Shown here: in pieces, positions 17,080 to 25,298 of the stretch
Layout of the letters: each line of letters begins with the position of its first letter
Numbering within the stretch: position 1 is the first letter of the stretch
Source of the DNA: Leucobacter sp. PH1c
GTDB lineage: Bacteria > Actinomycetota > Actinomycetes > Actinomycetales > Microbacteriaceae
Length of the DNA: 64,000 nucleotides
Assembly (NCBI RefSeq): GCF_000633415.1
Contig: NZ_AYMV01000009.1
Coordinates: forward strand, 1 to 64,000
Reading direction: 5' to 3'
Position numbers and translations under genes: made by a program
Notes under the pieces: generated by a model
Told to the model about the DNA's origin: nothing
The model's input: the letters and a program-made list of their open reading frames with translations, nothing else
The model's database searches: none

Positions 17080-18039
17080 GCCCCCGGCCACGCGGCTGAC
17101 GAGCTCGCCCGTCGGCCCGCCCGAGGCGAGCCGGTCCGCGATCTCGCGGATGAGCGCCTGCAGCGCGGCTCCCGAGGGCGTGGGCGCCATGTCCGAGCGC
17201 CGGGCGAGGCTCACCGTGCGGGTGAGCTCGCTGCCCGCGAGCGGGGTGGCCCGGAGCTTCGGGCGGTCGACCGCGACCATGGCGGGCACCACGGCCACAC
17301 CGATCCCGCGCTCCGCGAAGCGCAGCGCCGCGTCCATCTCGACCCCCTCGACCGCGACGACCGGGGTGAGCCCGGCGGCGCGGTAGGCGACGTCCATCGC
17401 GACGCGGAGGTCGTAGTTCTCCGGGAACGCGATCTGCGGCACCGCGGCGAGCTCCGCGAGGGGCACGGCGCGGCCGGGGCGCCGCGAGCCGCCCGCGAAC
17501 GGGTCGGGCAGGTGCGCCGCGGAGACCGCGACGAGGCGCTCGCTCAGGATCGGTTCGCGTTCGAGCACGGCCCGCGCCTCCCCCGCTGCGACGCTCGTGA
17601 CGATGAGCGCGAGATCGAGCCCGCCCTCGACGAGCGCCCCGATGAGGGTCCGCGAGCCGCGCTCGAGGATCTCGATGTCGATCCCGGGGTAGCGCGCGTG
17701 GAACTCGGCGATCACGTCGACGACGAGGCTCGTGCAGAGCGTGGGCGTGGCGCCCAGCCGGATCCGGCCCCGTTTGAGGCCGGCGAGCTCGGCCATCTCG
17801 CTGCGGGCAGTGTCGGCGTCGGCGAGCATGCGGCGGGCGAGCGGGAGCAGCCGCTCCCCCGCCCCCGTGAGAGCGATGTTGCCGCGCACCCTGTGAAACA
17901 GCTCGACGCCGAGCTCGCGTTCGAGGCTCGCGATCTGCCGGCTCAGCGAGGGCTGCGCCAGGTGCAGCTGCTCGGCGGCCCGCGTGAAATGGCCGGTCGT
18001 GGCGATTTCCGCGAAGCCGCGGAGCTGCTCGAGATTCAT
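17068..18039 (-). CDS. LysR-family transcriptional regulator
   Basis: A 323-residue LysR regulator. Residues 1-60 form the winged helix-turn-helix (LRGFAEIATTGHFTRAAEQL, then LAQPSLSRQIASLE), and residues 90-300 form the periplasmic-binding-protein-like effector domain (IRLGATPTL onward). Its ATG is 6 nt after a TAAGCT box. It is divergent from the flavoprotein at 18117 with only 77 bp between starts, the classical arrangement in which a LysR protein controls the neighbouring gene and itself. The effector is unknown; a dicarboxylate would fit the target gene. Confidence 0.93.
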   Translation of the reverse strand: MNLEQLRGFAEIATTGHFTRAAEQLHLAQPSLSRQIASLERELGVELFHRVRGNIALTGAGERLLPLARRMLADADTARSEMAELAGLKRGRIRLGATPTLCTSLVVDVIAEFHARYPGIDIEILERGSRTLIGALVEGGLDLALIVTSVAAGEARAVLEREPILSERLVAVSAAHLPDPFAGGSRRPGRAVPLAELAAVPQIAFPENYDLRVAMDVAYRAAGLTPVVAVEGVEMDAALRFAERGIGVAVVPAMVAVDRPKLRATPLAGSELTRTVSLARRSDMAPTPSGAALQALIREIADRLASGGPTGELVSRVAGGRAG

Positions 18040-18116
18040 GTCGATAGCTTAATCGCATCGTGGCAATCCGGTCTATTCATTGGAGTAATCATGATGCGCT
18101 CCCTAGCGTGGTCCGC
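18040..18116. promoter_or_regulatory. Divergent LysR/flavoprotein promoter region
   Basis: Leftward -10 TAAGCT at 18046-18051 (6 nt before the LysR ATG) and rightward -10 TAGCGT at 18104-18109 (7 nt before the flavoprotein ATG) lie 52 bp apart. An AT-richer segment between them (attcattggagtaat, 18075-18089) has ATT-N9-AAT symmetry and is a candidate LysR site of the T-N11-A type. Confidence 0.5.
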
Positions 18117-19874
18117 ATGACTTCCACGACCAGTTCTCACCGCACCGAGCGCCTGCTCTCCACCTCCGTCCTCGTGATCGGCACGGGCGGCGCCGGCCTC
18201 CGCGCCTCGATCGAGCTCGCCGAGCGCGGCGTCCAGGTGCTCGCCGTCGGCAAGCGCCGAGCGCACGACGCGCACACGACCCTCGCCGCGGGCGGCATCA
18301 ACGCCGCGCTCGGCACGATGGATCCCGAGGACAGCTGGGAGCAACACGCGGCGGACACCCTGCGCGAGTCGTACTTCCTCGCCGATCCCGCGATCGTCGA
18401 GGTGGTCACCCGCGGCGCGGCCGAGGGGATCGCCGACCTCGAACGCTGGGGCATGCCCTTCGCCCGCGAGGAGGACGGCCGGATCAGCCAGCGCTTCTTC
18501 GGCGCGCACAAGTACCGCCGCACCGCGTACGCCGGCGACTACACGGGCCTCGAGATCCAGCGCACGCTCATGCGGCGGGCGGCGGAGCTCCAGGTGCCGA
18601 TCGTCGACACGATCTACATCACCCGGCTCCTCACGAGCGCGGGCCGCATCTTCGGCGCCTACGGCTTCGACATCGTCGACGGCACCCCCGTGCAGATCAA
18701 CGCCGACGCCGTGATCCTCGCCGCGGGCGGGCACACCCGGATCTGGCGCAACACCTCGTCGCGCCGCGATGAGAACACGGGCGACTCGTTCCGCCTCGCG
18801 GCGCTCGCGGGCGGCAAGATCCGCGATGCCGAGCTCGTGCAGTTCCATCCCTCGGGCATCCTCGAGCCCGCTGAGGCCGCCGGTCTGCTCGTCTCGGAGG
18901 CCGCGCGCGGCGAGGGCGGCATCCTCCGCAACGCGCTCGGCGAGCGCTACATGGAGAAGTACGATCCGGAGCGCATGGAGCTGTCCACGCGCGACCGCGT
19001 CGCCCTCGCGAGCTACACCGAGATCATCGAGGGGCGCGGCACGACGAACGGCGGCGTGTACCTCGACGTCTCGCACCTCCCCCGCGAGCAGATCCTCTCG
19101 AAGCTGCCCCGCGTGTACCGCAATCTCATCGATCTCCAGATGCTCGACATCACGGAGGAGCCGATCGAGATCGCCCCGACCGCGCACTACTCGATGGGCG
19201 GCGTCTGGGTGCGCCCCGAGGATCACGGCACGGGCGTCGACGGCCTCTACGCGATCGGCGAGGCGTCGAGCGGACTCCACGGCGCGAACCGCCTGGGTGG
19301 GAACTCGCTCATCGAGCTGCTCGTTTACGGCCGCATCACGGGAACCGACGCCGCCGAGTACGTGAGCGGGATCACCGAGGTGCACCGCGATCCCGCAGCC
19401 GTCGCCGAGGCCCGCGCCGAGATGACCGGTCTGCTCGAGGGCACGGGGACCGAGAGCCCGCGCCGACTGCAGCGTGCGCTGCGCGACCTCATGACCGAGC
19501 ACGCGGGCGTGGTGCGCAGCGAGGCGGGGCTCCGCGCGGGCCTCGAGAAGCTCGCCGCCATCGAGGAACGCGTGGCGAACGTCACCGCGCACCCGGACAT
19601 CGCGGGCTTCGACGACCTCGCGCACGCGTTCGACCTCTACGGCTCGATCCTCGCCGCGCGCGCCACGCTCGAGTGCGCGCTCGAGCGCCGCGAGACCCGC
19701 GGCTGCCACAACCGCTCGGACTTCCCGGAGACGAGCGCGGAGCTGCGCGGCAACTTCGTGTGGACCCCGCAGGGCGGCGTCGAGTTCGAGCCGCTGCCCG
19801 AGGCCCCCGAGTCGTTCCGCGAGCTCGCCTACGCCGATGCAGACGATTCGGTGGCGGGCAAGCTCGTCGAGTAA
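18117..19874 (+). CDS. Fumarate reductase/succinate dehydrogenase-like FAD flavoprotein
   Basis: The 585-residue protein has an FAD-binding Rossmann start (VLVIGTGGAGLRASIE), the loop HTTLAAGGINAALG, the capping-domain active-site region, HYSMGGVWV and the C-terminal FAD motif GLHGANRLGGNSL. It is similar in shape to SdhA/FrdA and NadB. No iron-sulfur or membrane-anchor subunit gene is adjacent, so it may be a stand-alone oxidoreductase acting on fumarate, aspartate or a related acid. It is distinct from the true nadB further downstream. The ATG at 18117 is preferred over 18060 because it follows TAGCGT by 7 nt and the extra residues are not conserved-looking. Confidence 0.85.
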   Translation: MTSTTSSHRTERLLSTSVLVIGTGGAGLRASIELAERGVQVLAVGKRRAHDAHTTLAAGGINAALGTMDPEDSWEQHAADTLRESYFLADPAIVEVVTRGAAEGIADLERWGMPFAREEDGRISQRFFGAHKYRRTAYAGDYTGLEIQRTLMRRAAELQVPIVDTIYITRLLTSAGRIFGAYGFDIVDGTPVQINADAVILAAGGHTRIWRNTSSRRDENTGDSFRLAALAGGKIRDAELVQFHPSGILEPAEAAGLLVSEAARGEGGILRNALGERYMEKYDPERMELSTRDRVALASYTEIIEGRGTTNGGVYLDVSHLPREQILSKLPRVYRNLIDLQMLDITEEPIEIAPTAHYSMGGVWVRPEDHGTGVDGLYAIGEASSGLHGANRLGGNSLIELLVYGRITGTDAAEYVSGITEVHRDPAAVAEARAEMTGLLEGTGTESPRRLQRALRDLMTEHAGVVRSEAGLRAGLEKLAAIEERVANVTAHPDIAGFDDLAHAFDLYGSILAARATLECALERRETRGCHNRSDFPETSAELRGNFVWTPQGGVEFEPLPEAPESFRELAYADADDSVAGKLVE

Positions 19875-19896
19875 CCGCGCTCCGGGCCCCGCTCAC

Positions 19897-19935
19897 ACTG
19901 CCCGCTTCCACCCCCTTGGTGCGGAAGCGGGCAGT
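19897..19935 (+). terminator. Terminator after the flavoprotein gene
   Basis: Perfect 13-bp stem (actgcccgcttcc with its reverse complement) closes a 13-nt loop, 22 bp after the stop codon. No long T-tract follows. Confidence 0.65.
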
Positions 19936-19973
19936 CGTCTGTGGACAGCGCCCCGCCCCTCGCGGTTCGGACG

Positions 19974-19979
19974 CAGGAT
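19974..19979 (+). promoter_or_regulatory. Candidate -10 box of the DUF4192 gene
   Basis: CAGGAT, 6 nt before the ATG at 19986. Confidence 0.3.
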
Positions 19980-19985
19980 CAGGGC

Positions 19986-21263
19986 ATGACCGCTCACCTC
20001 GATCCTCACGTCCCCTCGGAGCCGCTCGTGCTCCGCTGCCGCTCCACCGGCGAGTTCCTCGCCGCCCTGCCCCATCTGCTCGGCTTCACCCCGCGCAACA
20101 GTCTCGTCGGGGTCCTCTTCGCGGGTTCGCGCTCCCGCCAGGCCTTCCGCATCGATCTCCCTCCCGCCGACCGGCCCGAGCTCCTCGGCCCCGTGCTCGA
20201 CACGTTCTGCGCGGCGCTCGGCTCGCTCGAATCACTCGATGCGCGTGAGTCACGTGACCCGCTCGAACCGCCGGGGCCTCCCGAGGTGCCGGAGCCGCGC
20301 GGCGCGCGAGCGCCGGGTCCCCGCGCCAATTCCGAGCTCAGCGTCGGCATCGCGATCATCACCGATGCGCGCTTCCACAACGGATCCCCGCCCTGGCCCC
20401 GCCTCGCCGCCGGGCTCCGCGCTCGCGTGCCGCGCACGGGCGTCGCCGTGCGCGAGCTCTGCTGCGTGGCCGCCGACGGGTGGAGCAGCTCCTTCGAGCC
20501 GGGAGCCGCGGCCGCCCGGCGCCCGCTCGCCGAGCTCGCGCAGCACCCGCTCGCCCTCGCGGCGGCCGTGCGCCTGGGGGCCGTGCGCGAGCAGGCGAAG
20601 CTCGGGGAGATCCCGGAGCCGGATCCCGAGCGCGCCCGCGCGGTCGTCGCGGCGCTCGCCGGCGTCGACGCGTCCCGGGCGGCCGAGCACGCCGATCCCC
20701 CGCTCGGCGATGCGCTCTGGCTGCGCCGGGCCGATGCGCACGCCCGCGCGCTCACCGGAATGGGGCCGCTCTCCCCGCGGCGCACGGCCGCGCTCATCGC
20801 CGAACTCGGCGACCACCGGGTCTGGACGGTCGTGGCCCTCGGCATCCTGACCCGCCCCACGGTCTCGCAGGAGGCATTCCCGGGCGGGCGCACCGAGCGG
20901 GAGTTCGCCGCGCTGCCCGCGGCTCGCGACCAGCCCGGTCCCCGAGGCGCGACGGGATGGTCGACGCACCGCACGCTTGCGCTGCTCTCCCCCGCCTTCA
21001 CCGATCGCGCGCGGCTCCTGCCCGTGCGTGCTCGGCTCACCGAGGCGCTCTCCGAGTGTCCGGAGGAGCGGCGTGCGCCGCTCCTCACGCTGAGCGCCTG
21101 GTGCTGGTGGCTCGCGGGGCTCCAGAGCGTCGCCGAGCACCAGCTCGCGGCGGCACGAGCGCTGCAGCCGGGAGGCGCGCTCATCGGCGTGCTCACCGAT
21201 CTGATCTCGGTGCCCAGCCACATCCTGCGCGACTGGGCCGTGCCGCCCGCGGACGCGGCATGA
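19986..21263 (+). CDS. DUF4192 domain-containing protein
   Basis: This 425-residue protein matches the actinobacterial DUF4192 pattern: LRCRSTGEFLAALPHLLGF then PRNSLVGVLF at the N-terminus, a central Asp/Arg-rich region with TDARFHNGSPPWPRLA, and the C-terminal LSAWCWWLAGLQSVAEHQL followed by a short amphipathic region. No signal peptide or membrane segment is apparent, so it is probably cytosolic. The function of the family is unknown. It is monocistronic, between a hairpin on the left and the convergent nifS gene. Confidence 0.82.
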   Translation: MTAHLDPHVPSEPLVLRCRSTGEFLAALPHLLGFTPRNSLVGVLFAGSRSRQAFRIDLPPADRPELLGPVLDTFCAALGSLESLDARESRDPLEPPGPPEVPEPRGARAPGPRANSELSVGIAIITDARFHNGSPPWPRLAAGLRARVPRTGVAVRELCCVAADGWSSSFEPGAAAARRPLAELAQHPLALAAAVRLGAVREQAKLGEIPEPDPERARAVVAALAGVDASRAAEHADPPLGDALWLRRADAHARALTGMGPLSPRRTAALIAELGDHRVWTVVALGILTRPTVSQEAFPGGRTEREFAALPAARDQPGPRGATGWSTHRTLALLSPAFTDRARLLPVRARLTEALSECPEERRAPLLTLSAWCWWLAGLQSVAEHQLAAARALQPGGALIGVLTDLISVPSHILRDWAVPPADAA

Positions 21264-21286
21264 CCCGGCGCGACCGGGGAAAACGC

Positions 21287-21340
21287 GGCAGGGCCGGCCG
21301 TCACCGGGCAAGCGGCGGGACCGGCTGTCGCCGGGCACCA
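21287..21340. repeat. Imperfect 27-bp tandem duplication
   Basis: Two adjacent 27-bp units (21287-21313 and 21314-21340) share the pattern ggc-ggg-ccggc-gtc-ccgggca with about six mismatches. They lie in the gap between the convergent DUF4192 and nifS genes, where no gene is supported. Confidence 0.55.
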
Positions 21341-21391
21341 GGCGAGGTGCCCCGGTCTCACCGCGCATCGGCCGGCAGCACCGGGCTCCCC

Positions 21392-22705
21392 TCAGCTGAG
21401 GGCCGCTCCCTCGTCGAGGGCCCGCCCGCCGACGGCACCCGCACGCGCCACCTCGGCGCGCAGCACCCGCACGATCCGCTCGATCGTTTCGTCGTCGATC
21501 GGGTCGGGAAGCGTGAAGCGGAGCGCCGACTGGGCAACTTCGGGCGCGATGCCGAGTGCCAGCAGCGTCGGCGAGGGCTCGGAGCGCCCGGCCGCGCACG
21601 CAGACCCGGAGGAGACGGCGAGCCCCGCGGCGTCGAGCGCCACGAGGAGCGACTCGCCGCTCACGCCGCGCACGGTGAAGGAAGCGTGCCCCGGCAGCCG
21701 CTCCTCGGGATCCCCCGTGAGCGCGGCTCCGGGCACCGCGTCTCGCACGCGAGCGACGAGCGCGTCCCGACTCGCCATCAGCGCGAGCGCCTGCGTCCCC
21801 ACCTCGGCCGCGCTCTCCGCGACCGCGGCGCCGAAGCCGGCGATCCCCGCGACGTTCTCGGTCCCCGAGCGCAGCCCGCGCTCCTGCCCGCCGCCGTGGA
21901 GCATCGGCTCGAGGGGCAGGCGGGTGCGCACGAGCAGCGCGCCGACCCCCTGCGGGCCGCCGAACTTGTGCGAGGCGAGCGTCATCGCATCGACGGAGTG
22001 CCCCGGCCAGGCCCCGGCCTCGCCCGGTGCCTCGGCGAACGAGACGGGCAGCGTCGCCGCCGCCTGTACGGCGTCCGTGTGCACGAGCGCCCCCACGGCC
22101 CGTGCGTGCGCGGCGAGCTCGCCGATCGCCTGCACTGTACCGATCTCACCGTTCGCGAGCCCCACCGAGAGCAGGGTCGTATCGGGCCGCAGCGCCTCAG
22201 CGACGGCCTCCGGTGCGACGCGTCCGCGCGCATCGACGGGCACCACGGAGAGCTCGAAACCGAACACGCGCTCCAGGAAGCGGGCCGACTCGAGCACCGA
22301 CGAGTGCTCGATCGCCGAGACCACGAGGTGGCGCCCCCGGGGCCGGGCGAGCGCGAGACCCGTGATCGCGAGCGCATTCGCCTCCGTGCCGCCCGAGGTG
22401 AAGAGGACCTCGCCGGGGCGCGCCCCGAACGCGGCGGCGACGCGGCCGCGCGCCTCCTCCACCACGGCGCGGGAGCGCGCCCCGGCCGCGTGCACGCTCG
22501 ACGCGTTCGCCTGGCCCGCGTCCCACACGGCAAGCATTGCCGCGCGGGCCGAGGCGCGAAGCGGGGCGGTCGCCGCAGCGTCCAGGTAGCCCGAGCCTGC
22601 CCCGGCGCCCCCGCCGGTCACGCCCCCGCCGGTCACGCTGCCGCCGGTCGCTTCACCGGCTCCAGTCACTCCGCCAGCTCCGGTCACTCCACCAGCTCCG
22701 TTCAC
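21392..22705 (-). CDS. Cysteine desulfurase, NifS/IscS type, of the NAD operon
   Basis: A 437-residue group I cysteine desulfurase. Motifs are YLDAAATAPL near 40, SGGTEANALAI, IEHSSVL, HTDAVQAA, the PLP-lysine SHKFGGPQGVGA, RSGTENVAGIAG, and the mobile-loop cysteine in SSGSACAAG. As last gene of nadA-nadB-nadC-nifS it probably supplies sulfur for the [4Fe-4S] cluster of NadA. Oddly, it has a 35-residue N-terminal extension of Gly/Ala/Thr/Val repeats encoded by short tandem DNA repeats; most family members begin directly at the LDAAATAP strand. It starts with GTG overlapping the nadC stop by 4 bp. Confidence 0.92.
   Translation of the reverse strand: MNGAGGVTGAGGVTGAGEATGGSVTGGGVTGGGAGAGSGYLDAAATAPLRASARAAMLAVWDAGQANASSVHAAGARSRAVVEEARGRVAAAFGARPGEVLFTSGGTEANALAITGLALARPRGRHLVVSAIEHSSVLESARFLERVFGFELSVVPVDARGRVAPEAVAEALRPDTTLLSVGLANGEIGTVQAIGELAAHARAVGALVHTDAVQAAATLPVSFAEAPGEAGAWPGHSVDAMTLASHKFGGPQGVGALLVRTRLPLEPMLHGGGQERGLRSGTENVAGIAGFGAAVAESAAEVGTQALALMASRDALVARVRDAVPGAALTGDPEERLPGHASFTVRGVSGESLLVALDAAGLAVSSGSACAAGRSEPSPTLLALGIAPEVAQSALRFTLPDPIDDETIERIVRVLRAEVARAGAVGGRALDEGAALS
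22606..22705. repeat. Tandem minisatellite inside the start of the nifS-like gene
   Basis: Degenerate units of 12-15 bp built from ccrccggtcac and ccagctccggtcact recur across the first 33 codons. They are in frame and give Gly-Val-Thr-Gly-rich repeats. Confidence 0.65.
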
Positions 22706-23550
22706 TCAGCGTCGAGGCCGAGATCGAGCGCTCGCGCGCTGTGGGTGAGCTGCCCCACGGAGATCACCGAGACGCCCGTCTCGGCGATCCCGGCCACGGT
22801 GTCGAGCGACACCCCGCCGCTCGCCTCGACGATCGCGCGCGCGCCGATGAGGGCGACGCCCGCGCGCAATTCCTCGTTCGAGAAGTTGTCGAGCAGCACC
22901 CCCGTGGGGCGGGCAGCGAGCACCGCGGGGATCTGGTCGAGCCGATCCACCTCGACGACGATCGCCGTGGTGTGGCCCGCGCGCTCCCGCAGGCCCGCGA
23001 GCGCCGCCGTCGTGCTCGCTTCATCGACCGCGCCGAGGGCCGCGAGGTGGTTGTCCTTCACCATGATCGCGTCGGACAGGCTGAATCGGTGGTTCGAGCC
23101 GCCGCCCATGCGCACGGCGTGCTTCTCGCAGGCGCGCAGCCCGGGCGTCGTCTTCCGCGTGTCCGCGATCCGGGCGTCGGTATGCGCCACCGCCGCCACG
23201 AAGCGCGCCGTGAGCGTCGCGATCCCGCTGAGGCGCTGGCTGAAGTTCAGCGCGACGCGCTCCCCCGTGAGCACAGCCCGCGCGGGGCCCGCGATCCGGG
23301 CGAGCACGTCGCCCGCAACGAATCGGGTGCCCTCCTCGCGCAGCTCCGTCACCCGCACGCGCGGATCGACCTGGCGGAAGGTCTCCACGATGAGCGGGCC
23401 GCCGGCGAGGACGCCCGCCTCCCGCGCCACCAGCCGGGTCTCGACCGTCGCATCCTCAGGGATAGTCAGCTCCACCGTGAGGTCGCCCCACGGGGCGTCC
23501 TCCGCGAGCGCACGGGCGACGACATCGGTGATCAGGTGAGGGGTCAGCAT
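22702..23550 (-). CDS. nadC: Nicotinate-nucleotide pyrophosphorylase (quinolinate phosphoribosyltransferase)
   Basis: NadC converts quinolinate and PRPP to nicotinate mononucleotide. The 282-residue sequence has the N-terminal ALAEDAPWGDLTVE motif, NFSQRLSGIATLTA, DTRKTTPGLRACEKHAVRMG (binding quinolinate and PRPP), KDNHLAALG, VEVDRLDQ and the C-terminal EASGGVSLDTV and GVSVISVGQLTHS. It overlaps nadB by 7 bp (ATGCTGA) and the nifS-like gene by 4 bp, so it belongs to the NAD operon. Confidence 0.97.
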   Translation of the reverse strand: MLTPHLITDVVARALAEDAPWGDLTVELTIPEDATVETRLVAREAGVLAGGPLIVETFRQVDPRVRVTELREEGTRFVAGDVLARIAGPARAVLTGERVALNFSQRLSGIATLTARFVAAVAHTDARIADTRKTTPGLRACEKHAVRMGGGSNHRFSLSDAIMVKDNHLAALGAVDEASTTAALAGLRERAGHTTAIVVEVDRLDQIPAVLAARPTGVLLDNFSNEELRAGVALIGARAIVEASGGVSLDTVAGIAETGVSVISVGQLTHSARALDLGLDAE

Positions 23551-25298
23551 GCGGCAAGGCTCCTAGCTGTGCGGTCGGACGAAGCGGTCGGGGCCGCGCT
23601 TCCGGCGGGCACCAGGTGGGTGAACTGGACGCCCGCGCGCCGCGCGCCGGCGCGCGCCGCTGGGGCGTCACTGCGCTGGTGCGCGCCGCGGGACTCTTCG
23701 CGGGCGGCAGCCGCATGGGCGATCATGGCGGCGAGCTCGGCGGTGTCGCTCGGGCTGCGATCACAGGTCTCGAATACGGCGCGCAGCCCGGCGGCGTCGC
23801 GCTCGATCCCGAGCCCCGCGGCGATCGCAGCGCGCACCGCAGCGAGCGAGGGCTGCGGCTCGTCTCCCTGCCCGGCGTCGACGTGCAGCGGAACGGTCTC
23901 GGCTTCGGCACGCAGGCGCGCGAAACCCGCGCCGCGCGTCCGCCAGTCCCGCAGTCCGCCGCCCGCCCAGGCGACGGCCGCGCGCGCGGCGCGCTCCCCG
24001 AAGACGAGCCCTTCCAATAGGGAATTCGAGGCGAGGCGGTTCGCGCCGTGCACCCCGGTGGCGGCGACCTCGCCGGCGACGAAGAGCCCCGGCACGGTGC
24101 TCCGCCCGTCGAGATCGCTGGCGACGCCGCCCATCGTGTAGTGCGCGGCGGGTGAGACGGGGATCGGCTCGCGGCGCCAGTCCAGCCCGTGTGCGGCGAC
24201 AGTCGCCGTGATCCCCGGGAAGCGGCGCGCAAGCGTACCGCTCCCGCCCTCGCGCTCGATCCCGGTCGCGTCGAGCCACACCTGCTCCTCGCCGCGCTCG
24301 CGGAGCACCCGGTGGATGGCCCGCGAGACCACGTCCCGCGGCGCGAGCTCGGCGAGCGGGTGAAGCTCTCGGAGGAAGTGCGCGCCCGAGCCGTCACGCA
24401 GCACCGCGCCCGCGCCGCGCACGGCCTCGGACACGAGCTCGCCCCGGGCCGGGGCGCCGACCGCGTGATCCGCGCCCGGACCCGCGCCCGGACCCGCACC
24501 CGCTGCGAGGCTGGGCACCGCCTGGTGGAGCACCGCCTGGTGGAGCACCGTCGGGTGGAACTGCACGAACTCCAGGTCGGCGACGAGCGCTCCGGCGCGG
24601 GCGGCGAGGAGCACGCCCTCGCCTACGGCGCCGGGGGCGTTCGAGGTCCGCGGGTAGAGGCTCGCGTAGCCGCCCGTCGCGAGCACGACGGCGTCGGCCG
24701 CCTGCTCTGCGACCGCGCCGTCGGCGGAGCTGAGCTCGGCGCCGCGCACCGTGCCGTCGACGCGGAGCAGCGCGGTGACGCGCGTCTCCTCCCGCAGCGC
24801 GAGGCGCCCGGCCGCAGCCGCGGCGAGCACCCGCCCCCGCAGGAACGCGTGCAGACCCGCTCCCGTGCGATCGCCGCCCGCGTGCACCACGCGGGCACGC
24901 CCGTGCGCGGCCTCCCGGCCGAGCGCGGGGCTGCCGTCCGCCGCGCGGTCGACGACCCAGCCCGCCGCGATCGCGGCGCGCAGCCGCGCCGCCCCGTCGC
25001 GCGTGAGCACGTCCGCCGCCTCGCGGTCGACGAGCCCGGCCCCCGCCGCGATCGTGTCGGCGAGGTGCTCGGCGACCGTGTCGCCCGCACCGATCGCCGC
25101 GGCGACGCCGCCCTGCGCAAGCGCCGTGTTCCCCCCGGCGCGCGCGAGCAGCGCGTCGAGTCGGGCCTCGGATCCGGCCGCGTCGCCCGCGGGCGCCGTG
25201 AGCCGGCCGGGGGTCACGAGGAGGACCTCGGCGCCCGCGTCGAGCCCGGCGAGCGCGCACGCGAGCCCGGCGACCCCCGAGCCGACCACGAGGATCAT
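23544..25298 (-). CDS. nadB: L-aspartate oxidase
   Basis: NadB oxidises L-aspartate to iminoaspartate, the first step of de novo NAD synthesis. The 584-residue sequence has the FAD motif VVGSGVAGLACALAG, the conserved loop NTALAQGGVAAAIG, FVQFHPTVL, HYTMGGVASD and GVHGANRLASNSLLEG. The ATG at 25298 overlaps the nadA stop (ATGA) and gives the canonical beginning ILVVGSG; a longer frame upstream is not used. Two small in-frame duplications are visible: VLHQAVLHQAV, and Gly/Pro repeats (GAGPGAGPGAD) shortly after. The C-terminus is longer and Ala/Ser-rich compared with typical 530-540-residue enzymes. Confidence 0.95.
   Translation of the reverse strand: MILVVGSGVAGLACALAGLDAGAEVLLVTPGRLTAPAGDAAGSEARLDALLARAGGNTALAQGGVAAAIGAGDTVAEHLADTIAAGAGLVDREAADVLTRDGAARLRAAIAAGWVVDRAADGSPALGREAAHGRARVVHAGGDRTGAGLHAFLRGRVLAAAAAGRLALREETRVTALLRVDGTVRGAELSSADGAVAEQAADAVVLATGGYASLYPRTSNAPGAVGEGVLLAARAGALVADLEFVQFHPTVLHQAVLHQAVPSLAAGAGPGAGPGADHAVGAPARGELVSEAVRGAGAVLRDGSGAHFLRELHPLAELAPRDVVSRAIHRVLRERGEEQVWLDATGIEREGGSGTLARRFPGITATVAAHGLDWRREPIPVSPAAHYTMGGVASDLDGRSTVPGLFVAGEVAATGVHGANRLASNSLLEGLVFGERAARAAVAWAGGGLRDWRTRGAGFARLRAEAETVPLHVDAGQGDEPQPSLAAVRAAIAAGLGIERDAAGLRAVFETCDRSPSDTAELAAMIAHAAAAREESRGAHQRSDAPAARAGARRAGVQFTHLVPAGSAAPTASSDRTARSLAAC

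Noticed and set aside
18060-18116. Upstream ATG extension of the flavoprotein
   Set aside because: It would place the coding start inside the divergent promoter region; the -10 box 7 nt before 18117 supports the shorter protein.
20006-21361. 451-codon minus-strand frame opposite the DUF4192 gene
   Set aside because: Ser/Arg/Ala-rich shadow of a gene with recognisable family motifs on the other strand.
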